From Planctomycetota bacterium (lineage in GTDB: Bacteria; Planctomycetota; Planctomycetia; Pirellulales; Lacipirellulaceae), in NCBI GenBank assembly GCA_029259945.1, contig JAJDEF010000022.1, forward strand, positions 1 to 64,000: DNA of 64,000 nucleotides, given 5' to 3'. Below are positions 45,838 through 59,379 of the stretch, one piece after another. The notes below the pieces were generated by a model that had not been told where the DNA came from, ran no database searches, and saw only the letters and a list, made by a program, of their open reading frames with translations. Every line of letters starts with the position of its first letter. Position 1 is the stretch's first letter. Both the position numbers and the translations under genes were made by a program.

Positions 45838-47190
45838 ATGCCTCGCACTTGCCCACAACTTCGCGAAGACGCCCAACGCATCTGGGCAGCAGGCGTCCAA
45901 GCGGTTCAACCAGAGCAGTTGATCCCCGAATTTGTTACCGTCGCGGGGGACAGACTTTGGATTGGTGACGAAGAACTTGATCTCCAAACCCTAGATCGCA
46001 TCATTATTGTCGGCGCGGGGAAAGCCGGCGCTAGCATGACTACTGCCTTAGAAACCGCGTTAGGCAAAGAGGTCTTACAGTCGAAAAATGTCGGCGGCTG
46101 GGTGAACGTCCCCGCCGATTGTGTGCGAGCGACCCAGGCGGTCCATCTCCACCCCGCCCGCCCTGCAGGAATTAACGAACCAACACCTGCTGGCGTCGAA
46201 GGAACACGAAAAATCCTCCGCTTGGTGGGCACACTCGGTCCGCGCGATCTCTGCCTATGCTTAGTCTCTGGGGGCGGCTCCGCACTGTTGCCTGCCCCAG
46301 TTGATGGCATCGCACTCGCCACCAAGATCTCGCTAACACGCGAAATCGCCGCTCGTGGCGGTACGATTCAGCAGCTCAACGCCGTGCGGCGAGAGCTCAG
46401 CGCCATCAAAGGGGGCGGACTCGCACGAGCCTGCCGTGCGGGTCGGCTCATCACGCTAATTCTTTCTGATGTTCTTGGAGACAACCTCGAAACCATTGCC
46501 TCAGGCCCAACCGTCGACCGCACCCCAACACCGGAACTTGCACTTCAGATTTTAGACGATCTCCGCCTCACTGATTACGCCGCAGGCAAAGAAGCGGCTG
46601 TCTGGCTTCGCTCGCGAAAGTCTCTCAAAAATCAATCGAAGGCTCCCATCACATCGCAAGTCACCCACCTGATAATCGCAAACAACGCAACCGCAGTCGA
46701 CGCGGCAGGCATCGAAGCCGAACGACTTGGTTACAGCCACGCCATGATCTCGGCCAACGAACCAGAATCATCGGCAGAAGAAGTTGCCGAGCGGATCGTT
46801 GAAATGGCCCAATCGATGCGTACCCAACAAGGCCCTGACTGCTTGATCTCAGGTGGCGAACCGACCGTCCACTTGACCGAAAAATCCGAGCGAGGGCTTG
46901 GAGGTCGCAATCAGCAACTAACGCTCGCGGCACTCGCAAAACTCGACGATTGGCAAGGTTTGGCCCTACTATCGGCCGGCACCGATGGCGAAGATGGCCC
47001 CACCGACGCCGCAGGAGCTTTTGTCGATGAGAAAATCTCAACCACTGCACGCGACCAAGGGCTCGATCCCAACGAATACTTACGACGCAACGACGCCTAT
47101 CACTTTTTCGAGAAAACCGGCGGGTTGCTGAAAACAGGCCCGACCCACACCAATGTATGCGACCTACGGATACTAACCGTCAGCCAATGA
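45838..47190 (+). CDS. Glycerate 2-kinase (GckA/MOFRL family)
   Basis: A 450-residue member of the DUF4147/MOFRL glycerate kinase family, which phosphorylates D-glycerate at position 2. The N-terminal domain has IIIVGAGKAGASM and CLVSGGGSALLPAP. The C-terminal MOFRL domain has LISGGEPTVHL, LSAGTDGEDGPTDAAGAF and the closing GPTHTNVCDL. Length matches the family. The ATG at 45838 is preferred because an upstream start would translate the repeat element at 45641-45812. The usual hydroxypyruvate reductase partner is not nearby. Confidence 0.9.
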   Translation: MPRTCPQLREDAQRIWAAGVQAVQPEQLIPEFVTVAGDRLWIGDEELDLQTLDRIIIVGAGKAGASMTTALETALGKEVLQSKNVGGWVNVPADCVRATQAVHLHPARPAGINEPTPAGVEGTRKILRLVGTLGPRDLCLCLVSGGGSALLPAPVDGIALATKISLTREIAARGGTIQQLNAVRRELSAIKGGGLARACRAGRLITLILSDVLGDNLETIASGPTVDRTPTPELALQILDDLRLTDYAAGKEAAVWLRSRKSLKNQSKAPITSQVTHLIIANNATAVDAAGIEAERLGYSHAMISANEPESSAEEVAERIVEMAQSMRTQQGPDCLISGGEPTVHLTEKSERGLGGRNQQLTLAALAKLDDWQGLALLSAGTDGEDGPTDAAGAFVDEKISTTARDQGLDPNEYLRRNDAYHFFEKTGGLLKTGPTHTNVCDLRILTVSQ

Positions 47191-47274
47191 CCACGATATC
47201 TCCTGGCGATGCAACGGGCGAGAATAGTGTATCCTACGTCAGCGACTTAACCACACAAACAAACGACCGTCATC

Positions 47275-51635
<4,361 letters not shown>

Positions 51636-51959
51636 TCACTCCCCGTCCGAATCTTGAGAGGGTTTGGTAGAGTCACTTGTCCACCAGCTGTCGGTCCCGA
51701 TTGCTCCGATGGTCAACACCGCAAGAATCCCCAGCTCTATCAGAATTGCCGTCGTGCCATGACTCCGAAGCCAACCGTAAAGCGGGTGATCTGCATGTTG
51801 CGCGACGGTCGAACGGCCCGCATTCACTTGCTGAAACGCCATCAATCCATAAGCAAAGGCCGTGACGCAAAAAGCGGCTCCGGCGGGGATCAACAGCGCG
51901 TAAAACGGGTTCCGCCATTTCTTGTTTTTACCAGCCACAGGGACTTTCTTTTGGGACAT
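51636..51959 (-). CDS. Small two-helix membrane protein
   Basis: A 107-residue protein with a basic N-terminus and two hydrophobic segments (about 20-42 and 68-88), both ends probably cytoplasmic. Conserved-looking features are KWRNPFYALLIPAGAAFCVTAFAYG and a short extracellular loop with HPLYGWLRSHG. No named family. It precedes ligA by 9 bases, so the two are probably co-transcribed. Confidence 0.7.
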   Translation of the reverse strand: MSQKKVPVAGKNKKWRNPFYALLIPAGAAFCVTAFAYGLMAFQQVNAGRSTVAQHADHPLYGWLRSHGTTAILIELGILAVLTIGAIGTDSWWTSDSTKPSQDSDGE

Positions 51960-52103
51960 GGAATTGCTCTCCAGAGCGGCAGATTAACCCAAAGTCGGCC
52001 CCTGTGCTACGCCCCCTAACCGCCTCTGGTCATAGCCAGCCGGTTTCCGGTACGATGGGTAGTTTGCCCGCCGTCTGACGGACCCCACAGAGATCCTAGC
52101 AAC

Positions 52104-54971
52104 GTGACTGCTTCGACAATTCGCCTTCGCAAAGTCGCCGTCAATAACCTCCGCGACATCGACCTAGATTTGCCACATCGTCAGTTGATTGCCTTTTGCG
52201 GCGTCAGCGGGAGCGGCAAAACTAGCCTGGCGCTCGACACCCTCTATGCCGAGGGCCAGCGACGATATATCGAAAGCTTTTCGACCTACACTCGCCAATT
52301 CCTCCAACAACTCGATAAGCCGGACGCTGAAAGCATCGAGGGTATCCCCCCCTCGATTGCCGTCACACGCCAAGAGGTAGGCCGATCTAGCCGAGCCACG
52401 GTTGGCAGCGTCACCCAGATTAACGAGCATCTCCAACTGCTGTTTGCTCGCATCGGCCAAGTCGTTTGCCATAGTTGCGGCAATCGAGTCAGTCAGGAAT
52501 CGGCCGAGTCAGCTGCCGACGCGCTCGCTCACCTGCCTGAAGGCACACGGCTTATGGTCGGTTTTCCTGCAGGTCGTGGTGTCGATCGAACCGACGAAAT
52601 CTGGTTAGCCAACCTTACTGCCTTGGGCTACCGTCGTTGTATTAAGCAGGGAAAAACCCTCGACTTAACTCCTACCGCTTTACCCGAGTTCACCAACGTC
52701 GACGAGCTGGACGTTGTGCTCGATCGGTTGGTCATTTCGCCTGAAATACTCGCACGCCTACGCGACTCTTTAGAAACGGCACTGGAGGCCGGCCGCGGCT
52801 CCTGCATCGTTTGGGTGGTCGGCCATGATAACGAAACCGAAAAGCCGACGGCACAACTCCCTGAGGCCGAGCGGCTCGAAATCGATGGCCGCCACTGGCA
52901 ACGCAGACGATTCAGCCAATTCTTCCGCTGCGAAGCTTGCCACCTCGACTATCCAACGCCGGAACCCCAACTACTCAACTTCAACAACCCGCTAGGCGCC
53001 TGCCCAACCTGCGAAGGCTTTGGCAATGTGATCCGAGTCGACATGGATCGTGTGGTCCCCGACTCCGACAAATCGCTTCGCGAAGGTGCAATCGCACCGT
53101 GGAATACTCCTTCGTACGCGCACGAGCTAGAAGAGCTACTCGCGTTGGCCAACGACTATCAGCTACCGGTCGACATCCCATTTCGAGAGCTGCAGCCAGA
53201 GCATCTGCGTCTACTCAACGAAGGTGTCCCCGATCGCGACTTTGGTGGCCTGAACGGTTTTTTTAGCTGGCTCGAACGCCGAAAATACAAAATGCACTTG
53301 CGCGTGTTCCTTAGTCGATGGCGAAGCTACTACCCTTGCGACGATTGCAACGGGGCACGATTGAATCCCTCGGCGCTAGCCGTCCAAATCGCCAGTTCCA
53401 ATATCGCTGATCTCTCTGCCAAAAAAATCCAAGATGCCCTGACGTGGCTAAAGGCCACCGATTTTTCATCCTGGCAACAGCAGGTTGGCCATCTACTTCT
53501 CGAACAAGTGGTAACTCGACTCACCTATCTCGATCGTGTGGGTGTGGGCCATCTCTCGCTCGATCGGCCCTTGTGTACACTAAGCGGAGGCGAAGCCCAA
53601 AGAGTCGCCCTGACCTCAGCTCTAGGTTCCAACCTTGTCGGCATGTTGTATGTGTTAGACGAACCCTGCGTAGGCCTCCACCCGGCAGACATGCCGCGAC
53701 TGGTCGACACGATTCACGAACTCCGCGACCGGGGCAACACGGTTGCCGTGGTCGAACACGCCCCGGCACTCATCAAAGCGGCCGACCAAGTCGTCGAGTT
53801 GGGCCCCGGCGCAGGTGAATTCGGAGGACGGCTTGTCTTTCAAGGCACCCCCGCTGAAATGATCGAGTCGGCAGAAAGTCCTACCGGTGACTGGCTTGCC
53901 GGGCGGCGAGCGCTGAGTCTCCCCGAAAACCGGCGGAAAACCGACCACGGTTGGATACGCTTGGTGGGTACCACAGGCAACAATTTACAAAACGCAACGG
54001 TTCAATTTCCTTTGAGCGTTCTTTGTGTTGTTACAGGAGTAAGCGGTGCAGGCAAAAGCACCTTGGTTCAAAAAACACTCTTCCCCGCAGTGGCCAACGC
54101 ACTCAACATCGAAGGCGAGCCCCCCGAACCCTTTGAAGAAATTCACGGGGCCGCTCAAGTCGAAGACGCGATTCTCATCGATCAAAGTCCGATTGGCCGA
54201 ACGCCACGTTCCAACCCTGTAACCTACATCAAAGCCTTTGATGCGATTCGCACCCTGTTTGCCGAAACAAACGAAGCCCAGGCACACGGTTTCAAATCGA
54301 GCCACTTCAGTTTCAACGTCGATGGCGGACGCTGCGAAGCATGCCAAGGCGAAGGTTATAAAAAAATCGACATGCGTATGATGGCCGACGTCTACATGCG
54401 GTGCGCCGAGTGCCACGGCCGCCGCTATCGCCGCGAAGTCCTCGAAGTAAAACACCGCGGATACAACATTGCCGAAGTACTCGACATGTCGGTTCGAGAA
54501 GCGTTTACTTTTTTTCGCGGTCAACGAAAGATTCTCACCAAACTCAAATGCCTGATGGATGTCGGCCTCGACTACCTGCGTCTCGGCCAACCTGCCAACA
54601 CACTCTCGGGCGGCGAAGCACAACGATTAAAAATGGCGACCTACGTGGCTGCCGCCCGCCGAGGTCGCACCCTCTTCGTTCTCGACGAGCCCACCACCGG
54701 CTTACACTATTCCGACGTCTTGCAACTCTTGGATTGTTTCGATTCGCTCATTGCCATGGGACATTCGCTCGTGGTGGTCGAACATAACTCGTTAATGATG
54801 CAAGCAGCCGACCACCTAATCGACCTGGGCCCCGGCGCAGCAGAAAATGGCGGCCAAGTAGTTGCCACAGGAACCCCAGAAGAAATCGCCGCCCATCCCC
54901 ACTCGATCACCGGCAAGTTTCTTGCCCAAGAATTAAAACGCGACCCGGTCGCCCTTGCCGATGCCGAATAG
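52104..54971 (+). CDS. UvrA-family excinuclease subunit A
   Basis: A GTG start gives 955 residues, close to UvrA length (about 940). Both ABC halves are complete: Walker [14 protein letters not shown] (about 33-45) and [12 protein letters not shown], signatures [11 protein letters not shown] and [11 protein letters not shown], and Walker [11 protein letters not shown] and [10 protein letters not shown]. Zinc modules are present (CEACHLDYP...[15 protein letters not shown]...CAECHG). The N-half reads VVEHA where the family usually has VVEHD, and the UvrB-interaction region is diverged ([21 protein letters not shown]). It may be a paralog (UvrA2-like) rather than the main repair UvrA, which I cannot decide without searching. 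Confidence 0.88.
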   Translation: MTASTIRLRKVAVNNLRDIDLDLPHRQLIAFCGVSGSGKTSLALDTLYAEGQRRYIESFSTYTRQFLQQLDKPDAESIEGIPPSIAVTRQEVGRSSRATVGSVTQINEHLQLLFARIGQVVCHSCGNRVSQESAESAADALAHLPEGTRLMVGFPAGRGVDRTDEIWLANLTALGYRRCIKQGKTLDLTPTALPEFTNVDELDVVLDRLVISPEILARLRDSLETALEAGRGSCIVWVVGHDNETEKPTAQLPEAERLEIDGRHWQRRRFSQFFRCEACHLDYPTPEPQLLNFNNPLGACPTCEGFGNVIRVDMDRVVPDSDKSLREGAIAPWNTPSYAHELEELLALANDYQLPVDIPFRELQPEHLRLLNEGVPDRDFGGLNGFFSWLERRKYKMHLRVFLSRWRSYYPCDDCNGARLNPSALAVQIASSNIADLSAKKIQDALTWLKATDFSSWQQQVGHLLLEQVVTRLTYLDRVGVGHLSLDRPLCTLSGGEAQRVALTSALGSNLVGMLYVLDEPCVGLHPADMPRLVDTIHELRDRGNTVAVVEHAPALIKAADQVVELGPGAGEFGGRLVFQGTPAEMIESAESPTGDWLAGRRALSLPENRRKTDHGWIRLVGTTGNNLQNATVQFPLSVLCVVTGVSGAGKSTLVQKTLFPAVANALNIEGEPPEPFEEIHGAAQVEDAILIDQSPIGRTPRSNPVTYIKAFDAIRTLFAETNEAQAHGFKSSHFSFNVDGGRCEACQGEGYKKIDMRMMADVYMRCAECHGRRYRREVLEVKHRGYNIAEVLDMSVREAFTFFRGQRKILTKLKCLMDVGLDYLRLGQPANTLSGGEAQRLKMATYVAAARRGRTLFVLDEPTTGLHYSDVLQLLDCFDSLIAMGHSLVVVEHNSLMMQAADHLIDLGPGAAENGGQVVATGTPEEIAAHPHSITGKFLAQELKRDPVALADAE

Positions 54972-54986
54972 GCACTAGTTCAACTC

Positions 54987-55880
54987 ATGCACGATCAACT
55001 CCAGTTCCATGTGGGAAACACCTCCCAGTCTGAAGCCTGCGTTTACTTTTCGATGCGCAACGACTCGAAGATCCTTTCGGCCACGGGGTCGTTCATTGGC
55101 CCACACTGCGAGCACTCACGGACGTTGCCTGCAGAATTTAAGATACGCCTCTCGACGCATCCCGCGACACAACAAACGATTGCCGAAATCACGATTATCG
55201 ATCCTTGCTATTGGAACCCAGCACTCCCATTTACCTATGAAGTCGAACTTCAGATTCAAGATACCAACGGACTTGAAATCGCGTATCGAGGCACTTTGGG
55301 CATGCGCCGGTGGCACGGTGCAAAAAAGAGTTTCTATCTCGATTTACGCCGATGCGTGCTCCGAGGATACCGCTGCAACGAGCCCAACGAAGATGCCCTG
55401 CAGGTGGCACGACAACAAGAGTTGACACTCATAGTCGACCCGACCGACCGGTCGTTTTACCAAACAGCCAATCGCCTGGGAGTAGGTTTGGTCGTCGATC
55501 TCCGCAACGTTGGTAAGGCGATCAGCGATCATGTCTACCGTCTCAACGACTCCCCCTCGGTCATGGTAGCACTCGTTAGCACCGAGCAACTATCTCAACT
55601 AGACACGAATCATAGACCCAAGCAGTGCCTACTCGCTCAATGTTTGACGGCAGGCGCACAGCCAAATGAAATCATTGGCACGACACCCGACGCTTTTGCG
55701 ATAGAATTAAAAGCAGATGAGCGCCCCCCCCTCTGGCTAGCTGATATTGAAAAACCGTTGATCGCAATTCACTGTTTGGCAGAGGAACCTCCATTGCATT
55801 CGCCCCGACGTCGTTGCGAAAAACTCCAAGCGACGTTGGCCCCCGACTTTAGTCTTGCAGGCTACTTTGTGACCTCATGA
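54987..55880 (+). CDS. Unknown protein translationally coupled to an E1-like enzyme
   Basis: A 297-residue cytoplasmic protein with no signal peptide. Residues about 20-115 are beta-rich, and the stretch WNPALPFTYEVELQI...GTLGMRRW resembles the immunoglobulin-like domain that ends in GFR in family 2 glycoside hydrolases. Residues about 120-290 alternate strands and helices (QQELTLIVDPTDRSFYQTANRLG, GLVVDLRNVG), as in a barrel or Rossmann-like fold, without a catalytic acid pair I can identify. Its stop overlaps the ThiF/MoeB-type start by 4 bases (ATGA). Function unassigned; the coupling suggests a shared pathway. Confidence 0.6.
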   Translation: MHDQLQFHVGNTSQSEACVYFSMRNDSKILSATGSFIGPHCEHSRTLPAEFKIRLSTHPATQQTIAEITIIDPCYWNPALPFTYEVELQIQDTNGLEIAYRGTLGMRRWHGAKKSFYLDLRRCVLRGYRCNEPNEDALQVARQQELTLIVDPTDRSFYQTANRLGVGLVVDLRNVGKAISDHVYRLNDSPSVMVALVSTEQLSQLDTNHRPKQCLLAQCLTAGAQPNEIIGTTPDAFAIELKADERPPLWLADIEKPLIAIHCLAEEPPLHSPRRRCEKLQATLAPDFSLAGYFVTS

Positions 55881-56917
55881 CCAGCGATCCCACAAAACTC
55901 GACCGCTATCGACGACAGGTGCGTTACGCGCCACTTGGTGAAGAGGGACAGCAACGGCTGCTTACCAGCCGCATCTTGATCTGCGGTTGTGGTGCGCTGG
56001 GGTCGGTCGTCGCAGACACTCTCGCGCGGGCTGGGGTCGGTTTCCTGCGAATTGTGGATCGCGATTTTGTCGAAACCGATAACCTCCACCGACAAATCTT
56101 GTTCAACGAACAAGACGCCGAGGCACAATTACCGAAAGCCGTCGCTGCCGCTCAACGCCTCTCAACGGTTAATTCGTCCATCGAAATCGAACCGGTGGTT
56201 GCCGATGTCAATCCGACCAACATTCGCAACCTCGCTGCCGACGTCGACCTCATCGTCGACGGAACCGACAATTTTGAAACCCGATACCTCCTCAACGATT
56301 TTTGCGTTGCCAACAACATCCCCTGGGTCTTCGGCGGCTGTGTCGGAACCGAAGGGCAAGCCCTAGCCATCGTGCCTGGCGAAACTCCCTGCCTCACTTG
56401 CATCATGCCCACGCCCCCTCCCGCTTCGACGATGCCCACCTGCGAAACCACGGGAGTACTAGGCCCCATCGTCAACATCATCGCGTCGCTTCAAGCTATC
56501 GAAGCTCTAAAACTCCTCAGCGGCAATCGCGACCAACTCAATCCCGCGATGACCATCTTCGATTTATGGAACAACCAAATCCGCCCAATCAATATGGCAA
56601 CGGCACGCATCGCCGATTGTCCCACTTGCGGCCAGCGCGATTTTGGATGGCTCAGCGGAACCCGCTCTTCTTCGACGATGAAGCTCTGTGGACGCAACTC
56701 CGTGCAAATTTCGCCGTCGTCGTCCGAACCCATCAATCTGCCAGCATTGGCCGAAAGACTAGGCACTCTCGGACAAGTGACCACCAGCCCTTTTCTGGTA
56801 CGGCTATTCGTCGACGACTACCAGCTCACCATCTTCGCCGATGGACGAACGATCGTAGGCGGAACCGACGATCTGGCTATCGCACGAACAGTGCATGCAA
56901 AATACGTGGGCAATTGA
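55877..56917 (+). CDS. ThiF/MoeB/HesA-type adenylyltransferase (E1-like)
   Basis: A 346-residue E1-like enzyme. ATP-binding motif GCGALGS (37-43), Arg72 in NLHRQ, Asp131 in DGTDN, and zinc Cys pairs CLTC (172-175) and CPTC (248-251). The candidate thioester Cys189 lies in PTCETTGVLGP. Residues about 270-346 form an extra C-terminal domain ending LTIFADGRTIVGGT, seen in some ThiF-like proteins. These enzymes adenylate the C-terminus of a ubiquitin-like sulfur carrier (ThiS or MoaD) for thiamin or molybdopterin. No such carrier gene is visible here, so the pathway cannot be assigned. Confidence 0.88.
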   Translation: MTSDPTKLDRYRRQVRYAPLGEEGQQRLLTSRILICGCGALGSVVADTLARAGVGFLRIVDRDFVETDNLHRQILFNEQDAEAQLPKAVAAAQRLSTVNSSIEIEPVVADVNPTNIRNLAADVDLIVDGTDNFETRYLLNDFCVANNIPWVFGGCVGTEGQALAIVPGETPCLTCIMPTPPPASTMPTCETTGVLGPIVNIIASLQAIEALKLLSGNRDQLNPAMTIFDLWNNQIRPINMATARIADCPTCGQRDFGWLSGTRSSSTMKLCGRNSVQISPSSSEPINLPALAERLGTLGQVTTSPFLVRLFVDDYQLTIFADGRTIVGGTDDLAIARTVHAKYVGN

Positions 56918-57094
56918 CGGTAAATCTAGCCCGAATTCTCTAGCTTATCAGCCGCCGCCAACCGCATTGAGATTTCACCTCGGTACTCGTAGAGCCACTC
57001 AACCTCGAAGTCCGATGGATTGAGTAGGTCGGTTTTTCGCCGACTCGACGATTCCCGCTTTCTCGACCCCAGCCTTTCCGACGCGACTTCTTGT

Positions 57095-58012
57095 ATGGCA
57101 ACTGTAGAGCACTCTGCTGGAACACGCGCAAACTATGCCGCCACCAGCCCGCCCGAACATCACAAAGCGGTTGGCCGCATCGGGCCATGGCAGCTTGTCC
57201 GATTGATGAGCGAAAGCGAACTAGCTCGGGTCTATCTTGCCCGCCCTGGCGAGGCTGCAGACGATCAGCTGGCTACCTACGTCGTGAAAGTACTTCGCAA
57301 AGAGTGGTGGCGCGATCCTCAAGCCATCGAAACCCAACGTCGGGCAGCTTGGATTGGCCGTAAGGTTTCACACCCCCACTTACTCCCAATCTTGTCGGCG
57401 AACGTACAACAGGCACCATTCTACCTGGTTTCGCCCCGACTCGAGGGATGCTCGCTTGCCAATATTCTTGCGAACAACGAAACACTACCCATACCGGTCA
57501 CGCTGTGGATCGCCCGCCAAGTCGCCGAGGCACTGGCTGCCCTCCATGAGTTGACCAGCATGATCCATGCCGACGTAAAACCAAGCAACATCATCGTCTC
57601 GCCCGAAGGTCACGCCACGCTGATCGACCTGGGATTCGCCCACTCGTCGACCGAGTCGCGCCACTGGACCTCCCGGCCAGTCGTAGGAACCCTTAACTAC
57701 ATCGCGCCTGAAGTGGTCACTTCGAGCTTAGCTGCCACGGCAGCTAGCGATCTTTACAGCCTAGGCGTCACTCTTTACGAAATGATCTCACGCAAATTGC
57801 CCTTCACGGCCACGGCCCCCGACGAGCTTGCTCGCCTGCATCGCGAAATGACGCCCGACTACCTACGGCATCATGCCCCAAAACTACCCAAGGCGGTCGC
57901 ATCGCTGGTCCACCGCCTTCTCTCCAAAGACCCGCTCCGCCGACCCGAATCGGCTGCTGCCCTCGTCGAAGAACTCACCCGACTCGAAATCGAGTGCTTT
58001 TCAATCCGGTAA
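57095..58012 (+). CDS. Atypical Hanks-type protein kinase
   Basis: A 306-residue kinase-fold protein with only a short N-terminal extension and no membrane helix. The glycine-rich loop is replaced by LMSESELARVY. Lys65 (VVKVL) is present. The catalytic loop is HADVKPSNI (158-166) rather than HRD, and the metal motif is DLG (178-180) rather than DFG. VGTLNYIAPEV and the GVTLYEM helix are normal. HAD and DLG forms can be active in other kinases, but loss of the Gly loop makes weak or no activity possible. An upstream in-frame TTG (57020) is not preferred. Confidence 0.8.
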   Translation: MATVEHSAGTRANYAATSPPEHHKAVGRIGPWQLVRLMSESELARVYLARPGEAADDQLATYVVKVLRKEWWRDPQAIETQRRAAWIGRKVSHPHLLPILSANVQQAPFYLVSPRLEGCSLANILANNETLPIPVTLWIARQVAEALAALHELTSMIHADVKPSNIIVSPEGHATLIDLGFAHSSTESRHWTSRPVVGTLNYIAPEVVTSSLAATAASDLYSLGVTLYEMISRKLPFTATAPDELARLHREMTPDYLRHHAPKLPKAVASLVHRLLSKDPLRRPESAAALVEELTRLEIECFSIR

Positions 58013-58095
58013 CGCAAAGACTTTCCGCCGAAAAAGGAAAAGCCGGCTTGGCGGCACTCGAAGAGGCCTTTGCCGATGTCATCGGGTAGGCATGA

Positions 58096-58130
58096 AGATG
58101 TAAGATTTAAGATCTTAAATCTCACATCTC
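58096..58130. repeat. Heptad-period palindrome between convergent genes
   Basis: A near-perfect 34-bp palindrome centred on AGATCT, made of AGATGTA and AGATTTA units followed by their complements, with one mismatch. It lies between the convergent kinase and DUF151 genes and overlaps the end of the latter, so it could end both transcripts. It is related to the elements at 861 and 2155. Confidence 0.8.
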
Positions 58131-58535
58131 TTCATTGCCCAGCACATCGTTGAGAACGTCTTCGCTCACGTAAATCGGCAGCGCCGGATCGCAGGTCACC
58201 GCGACCGCGATGGCATCGCTCGGTCGAGCATCGATTTCGATCAACTCTCCTTCAAGGCGTATCCGCAACACGGCAAAGTACGTGTGGTTTTTCAGCTCGC
58301 TGATCACGACGTCCTGGAACTCACCACCCATCGATTCCACCGCATTGACGAGCAAATCGTGCGTCAACGGCCGTGGGGCCTCAACATCCTTGACCCGCCG
58401 GTCGATGCTGGTCGCTTCGAAGATGCCAATCAAGATGGGAAACATCCGATCGCCATCGATTTCCTTCAGGTGAATCACCTGCTCACTGTTGATTTCGCTG
58501 ATGATAATCCGAGATAGTTCCATCGCGACGGGCAT
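58122..58535 (-). CDS. Bifunctional nuclease family (DUF151) protein
   Basis: A 137-residue single-domain DUF151 protein. Motifs seen: FPILIGIFEATSI, RPLTHDLL, and the end motif IDARPSDAIAVAV. Bacterial and plant members have been described as DNase/RNase enzymes or stress-response factors; the substrate here is not known. AAGAGGAAAT precedes the ATG at 58535. The last codons overlap the palindrome at 58096-58130. Confidence 0.88.
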   Translation of the reverse strand: MPVAMELSRIIISEINSEQVIHLKEIDGDRMFPILIGIFEATSIDRRVKDVEAPRPLTHDLLVNAVESMGGEFQDVVISELKNHTYFAVLRIRLEGELIEIDARPSDAIAVAVTCDPALPIYVSEDVLNDVLGNEEM

Positions 58536-58572
58536 AATTTATTTCCTCTTTTCAATTCCCGAATACCGGCAA

Positions 58573-58911
58573 TCAGCTATTGATTAGCTTTTTAACATCG
58601 TCAACTAAACTGGGCAGCTTACTTTGGATAATATCCCAAACGATTGGAGCCGAAACAATATCGCAGCCATGAATCACCAAATTGCGAAACGCGATAATTT
58701 TCTCAAACTCTCGGATTTCCCCAACAGTTTCAGGCGACTCTTTACTTAGCCGACTCATCGCCTCGCCGATGATTTCAAATTTTCGCTCGATGGCTGCTCG
58801 AACGAGCTTACTCTCCTGGTACTCATCGTACGACATCCCCTCACTGAAAACCGCAATATCGTTGGCGGCGTCGAGGATGTCGACGAGATATTTTTCGGCG
58901 TCATGCTGCAT
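58573..58911 (-). CDS. HepT-like HEPN toxin (DUF86), motif tyrosine replaced
   Basis: A 112-residue all-helical HEPN-domain protein. The RNase motif is FRNLVIHGCD: Arg76, four residues, His81, then Gly-Cys83. Canonical HepT has RX4HXY, where the tyrosine is the residue that the MntA partner AMPylates; here it is a cysteine (codon TGC at about 58663-58665). The upstream mntA-like gene overlaps by 11 bases, so the two form a toxin-antitoxin-type operon. The HEPN protein would cleave RNA and be held inactive by its partner. Confidence 0.85.
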   Translation of the reverse strand: MQHDAEKYLVDILDAANDIAVFSEGMSYDEYQESKLVRAAIERKFEIIGEAMSRLSKESPETVGEIREFEKIIAFRNLVIHGCDIVSAPIVWDIIQSKLPSLVDDVKKLINS

Positions 58912-59203
58912 AGACGAGTTTCCGATCGCTAGCGATTCTCTGCCTCAAGACACGATTCTGGATCGCTGAGCATTCGATCAGGTCAACTCGACAGCCAAAT
59001 AGCGTCTGTAAGGTGTCATGCAATGCAAGATACCGGTCAAAAACACCGGCTCGTAACGGGTCAATAAACTCGACCAGAAAGTCGATGTCGCTACCCGAAT
59101 TGTTTTCCTCGCGAGCAACCGAACCAAACAACTCGAGACGCTTCACGCCATTGGCTTCGCAAGCAGCGCTGATCTCAGGCAATTTTTTCTCTAGTGCAAC
59201 CAT
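58901..59203 (-). CDS. MntA-like minimal nucleotidyltransferase antitoxin
   Basis: The ATG at 59203 gives 100 residues and has GGAG 8 bases upstream; a longer frame from 59266 is not supported. The nucleotidyltransferase signature FGSVAREENNSGSDIDFLV is complete, with Asp39 and Asp41 as metal ligands and Asp74 in RVDLIE as the third. Such proteins AMPylate the HepT tyrosine and neutralise it. The gene precedes and overlaps the HepT-like gene. Confidence 0.88.
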   Translation of the reverse strand: MVALEKKLPEISAACEANGVKRLELFGSVAREENNSGSDIDFLVEFIDPLRAGVFDRYLALHDTLQTLFGCRVDLIECSAIQNRVLRQRIASDRKLVYAA

Positions 59204-59379
59204 GAGGGTAGCTCCAGCGTCAACTCTGTTTAGGCTCGCCTCGGCACAGGCGATTTCAGGCCTCACCCCATTATAGAATTGGCCGAGCGACTTGGGCTAG
59301 GGTTTCAGCAGAAATGTTGGTTCCGCTGAAGTCTGTGAAGAAACCCCTAGAATCAACCTCTTTTTCCAAACTCATCCGA

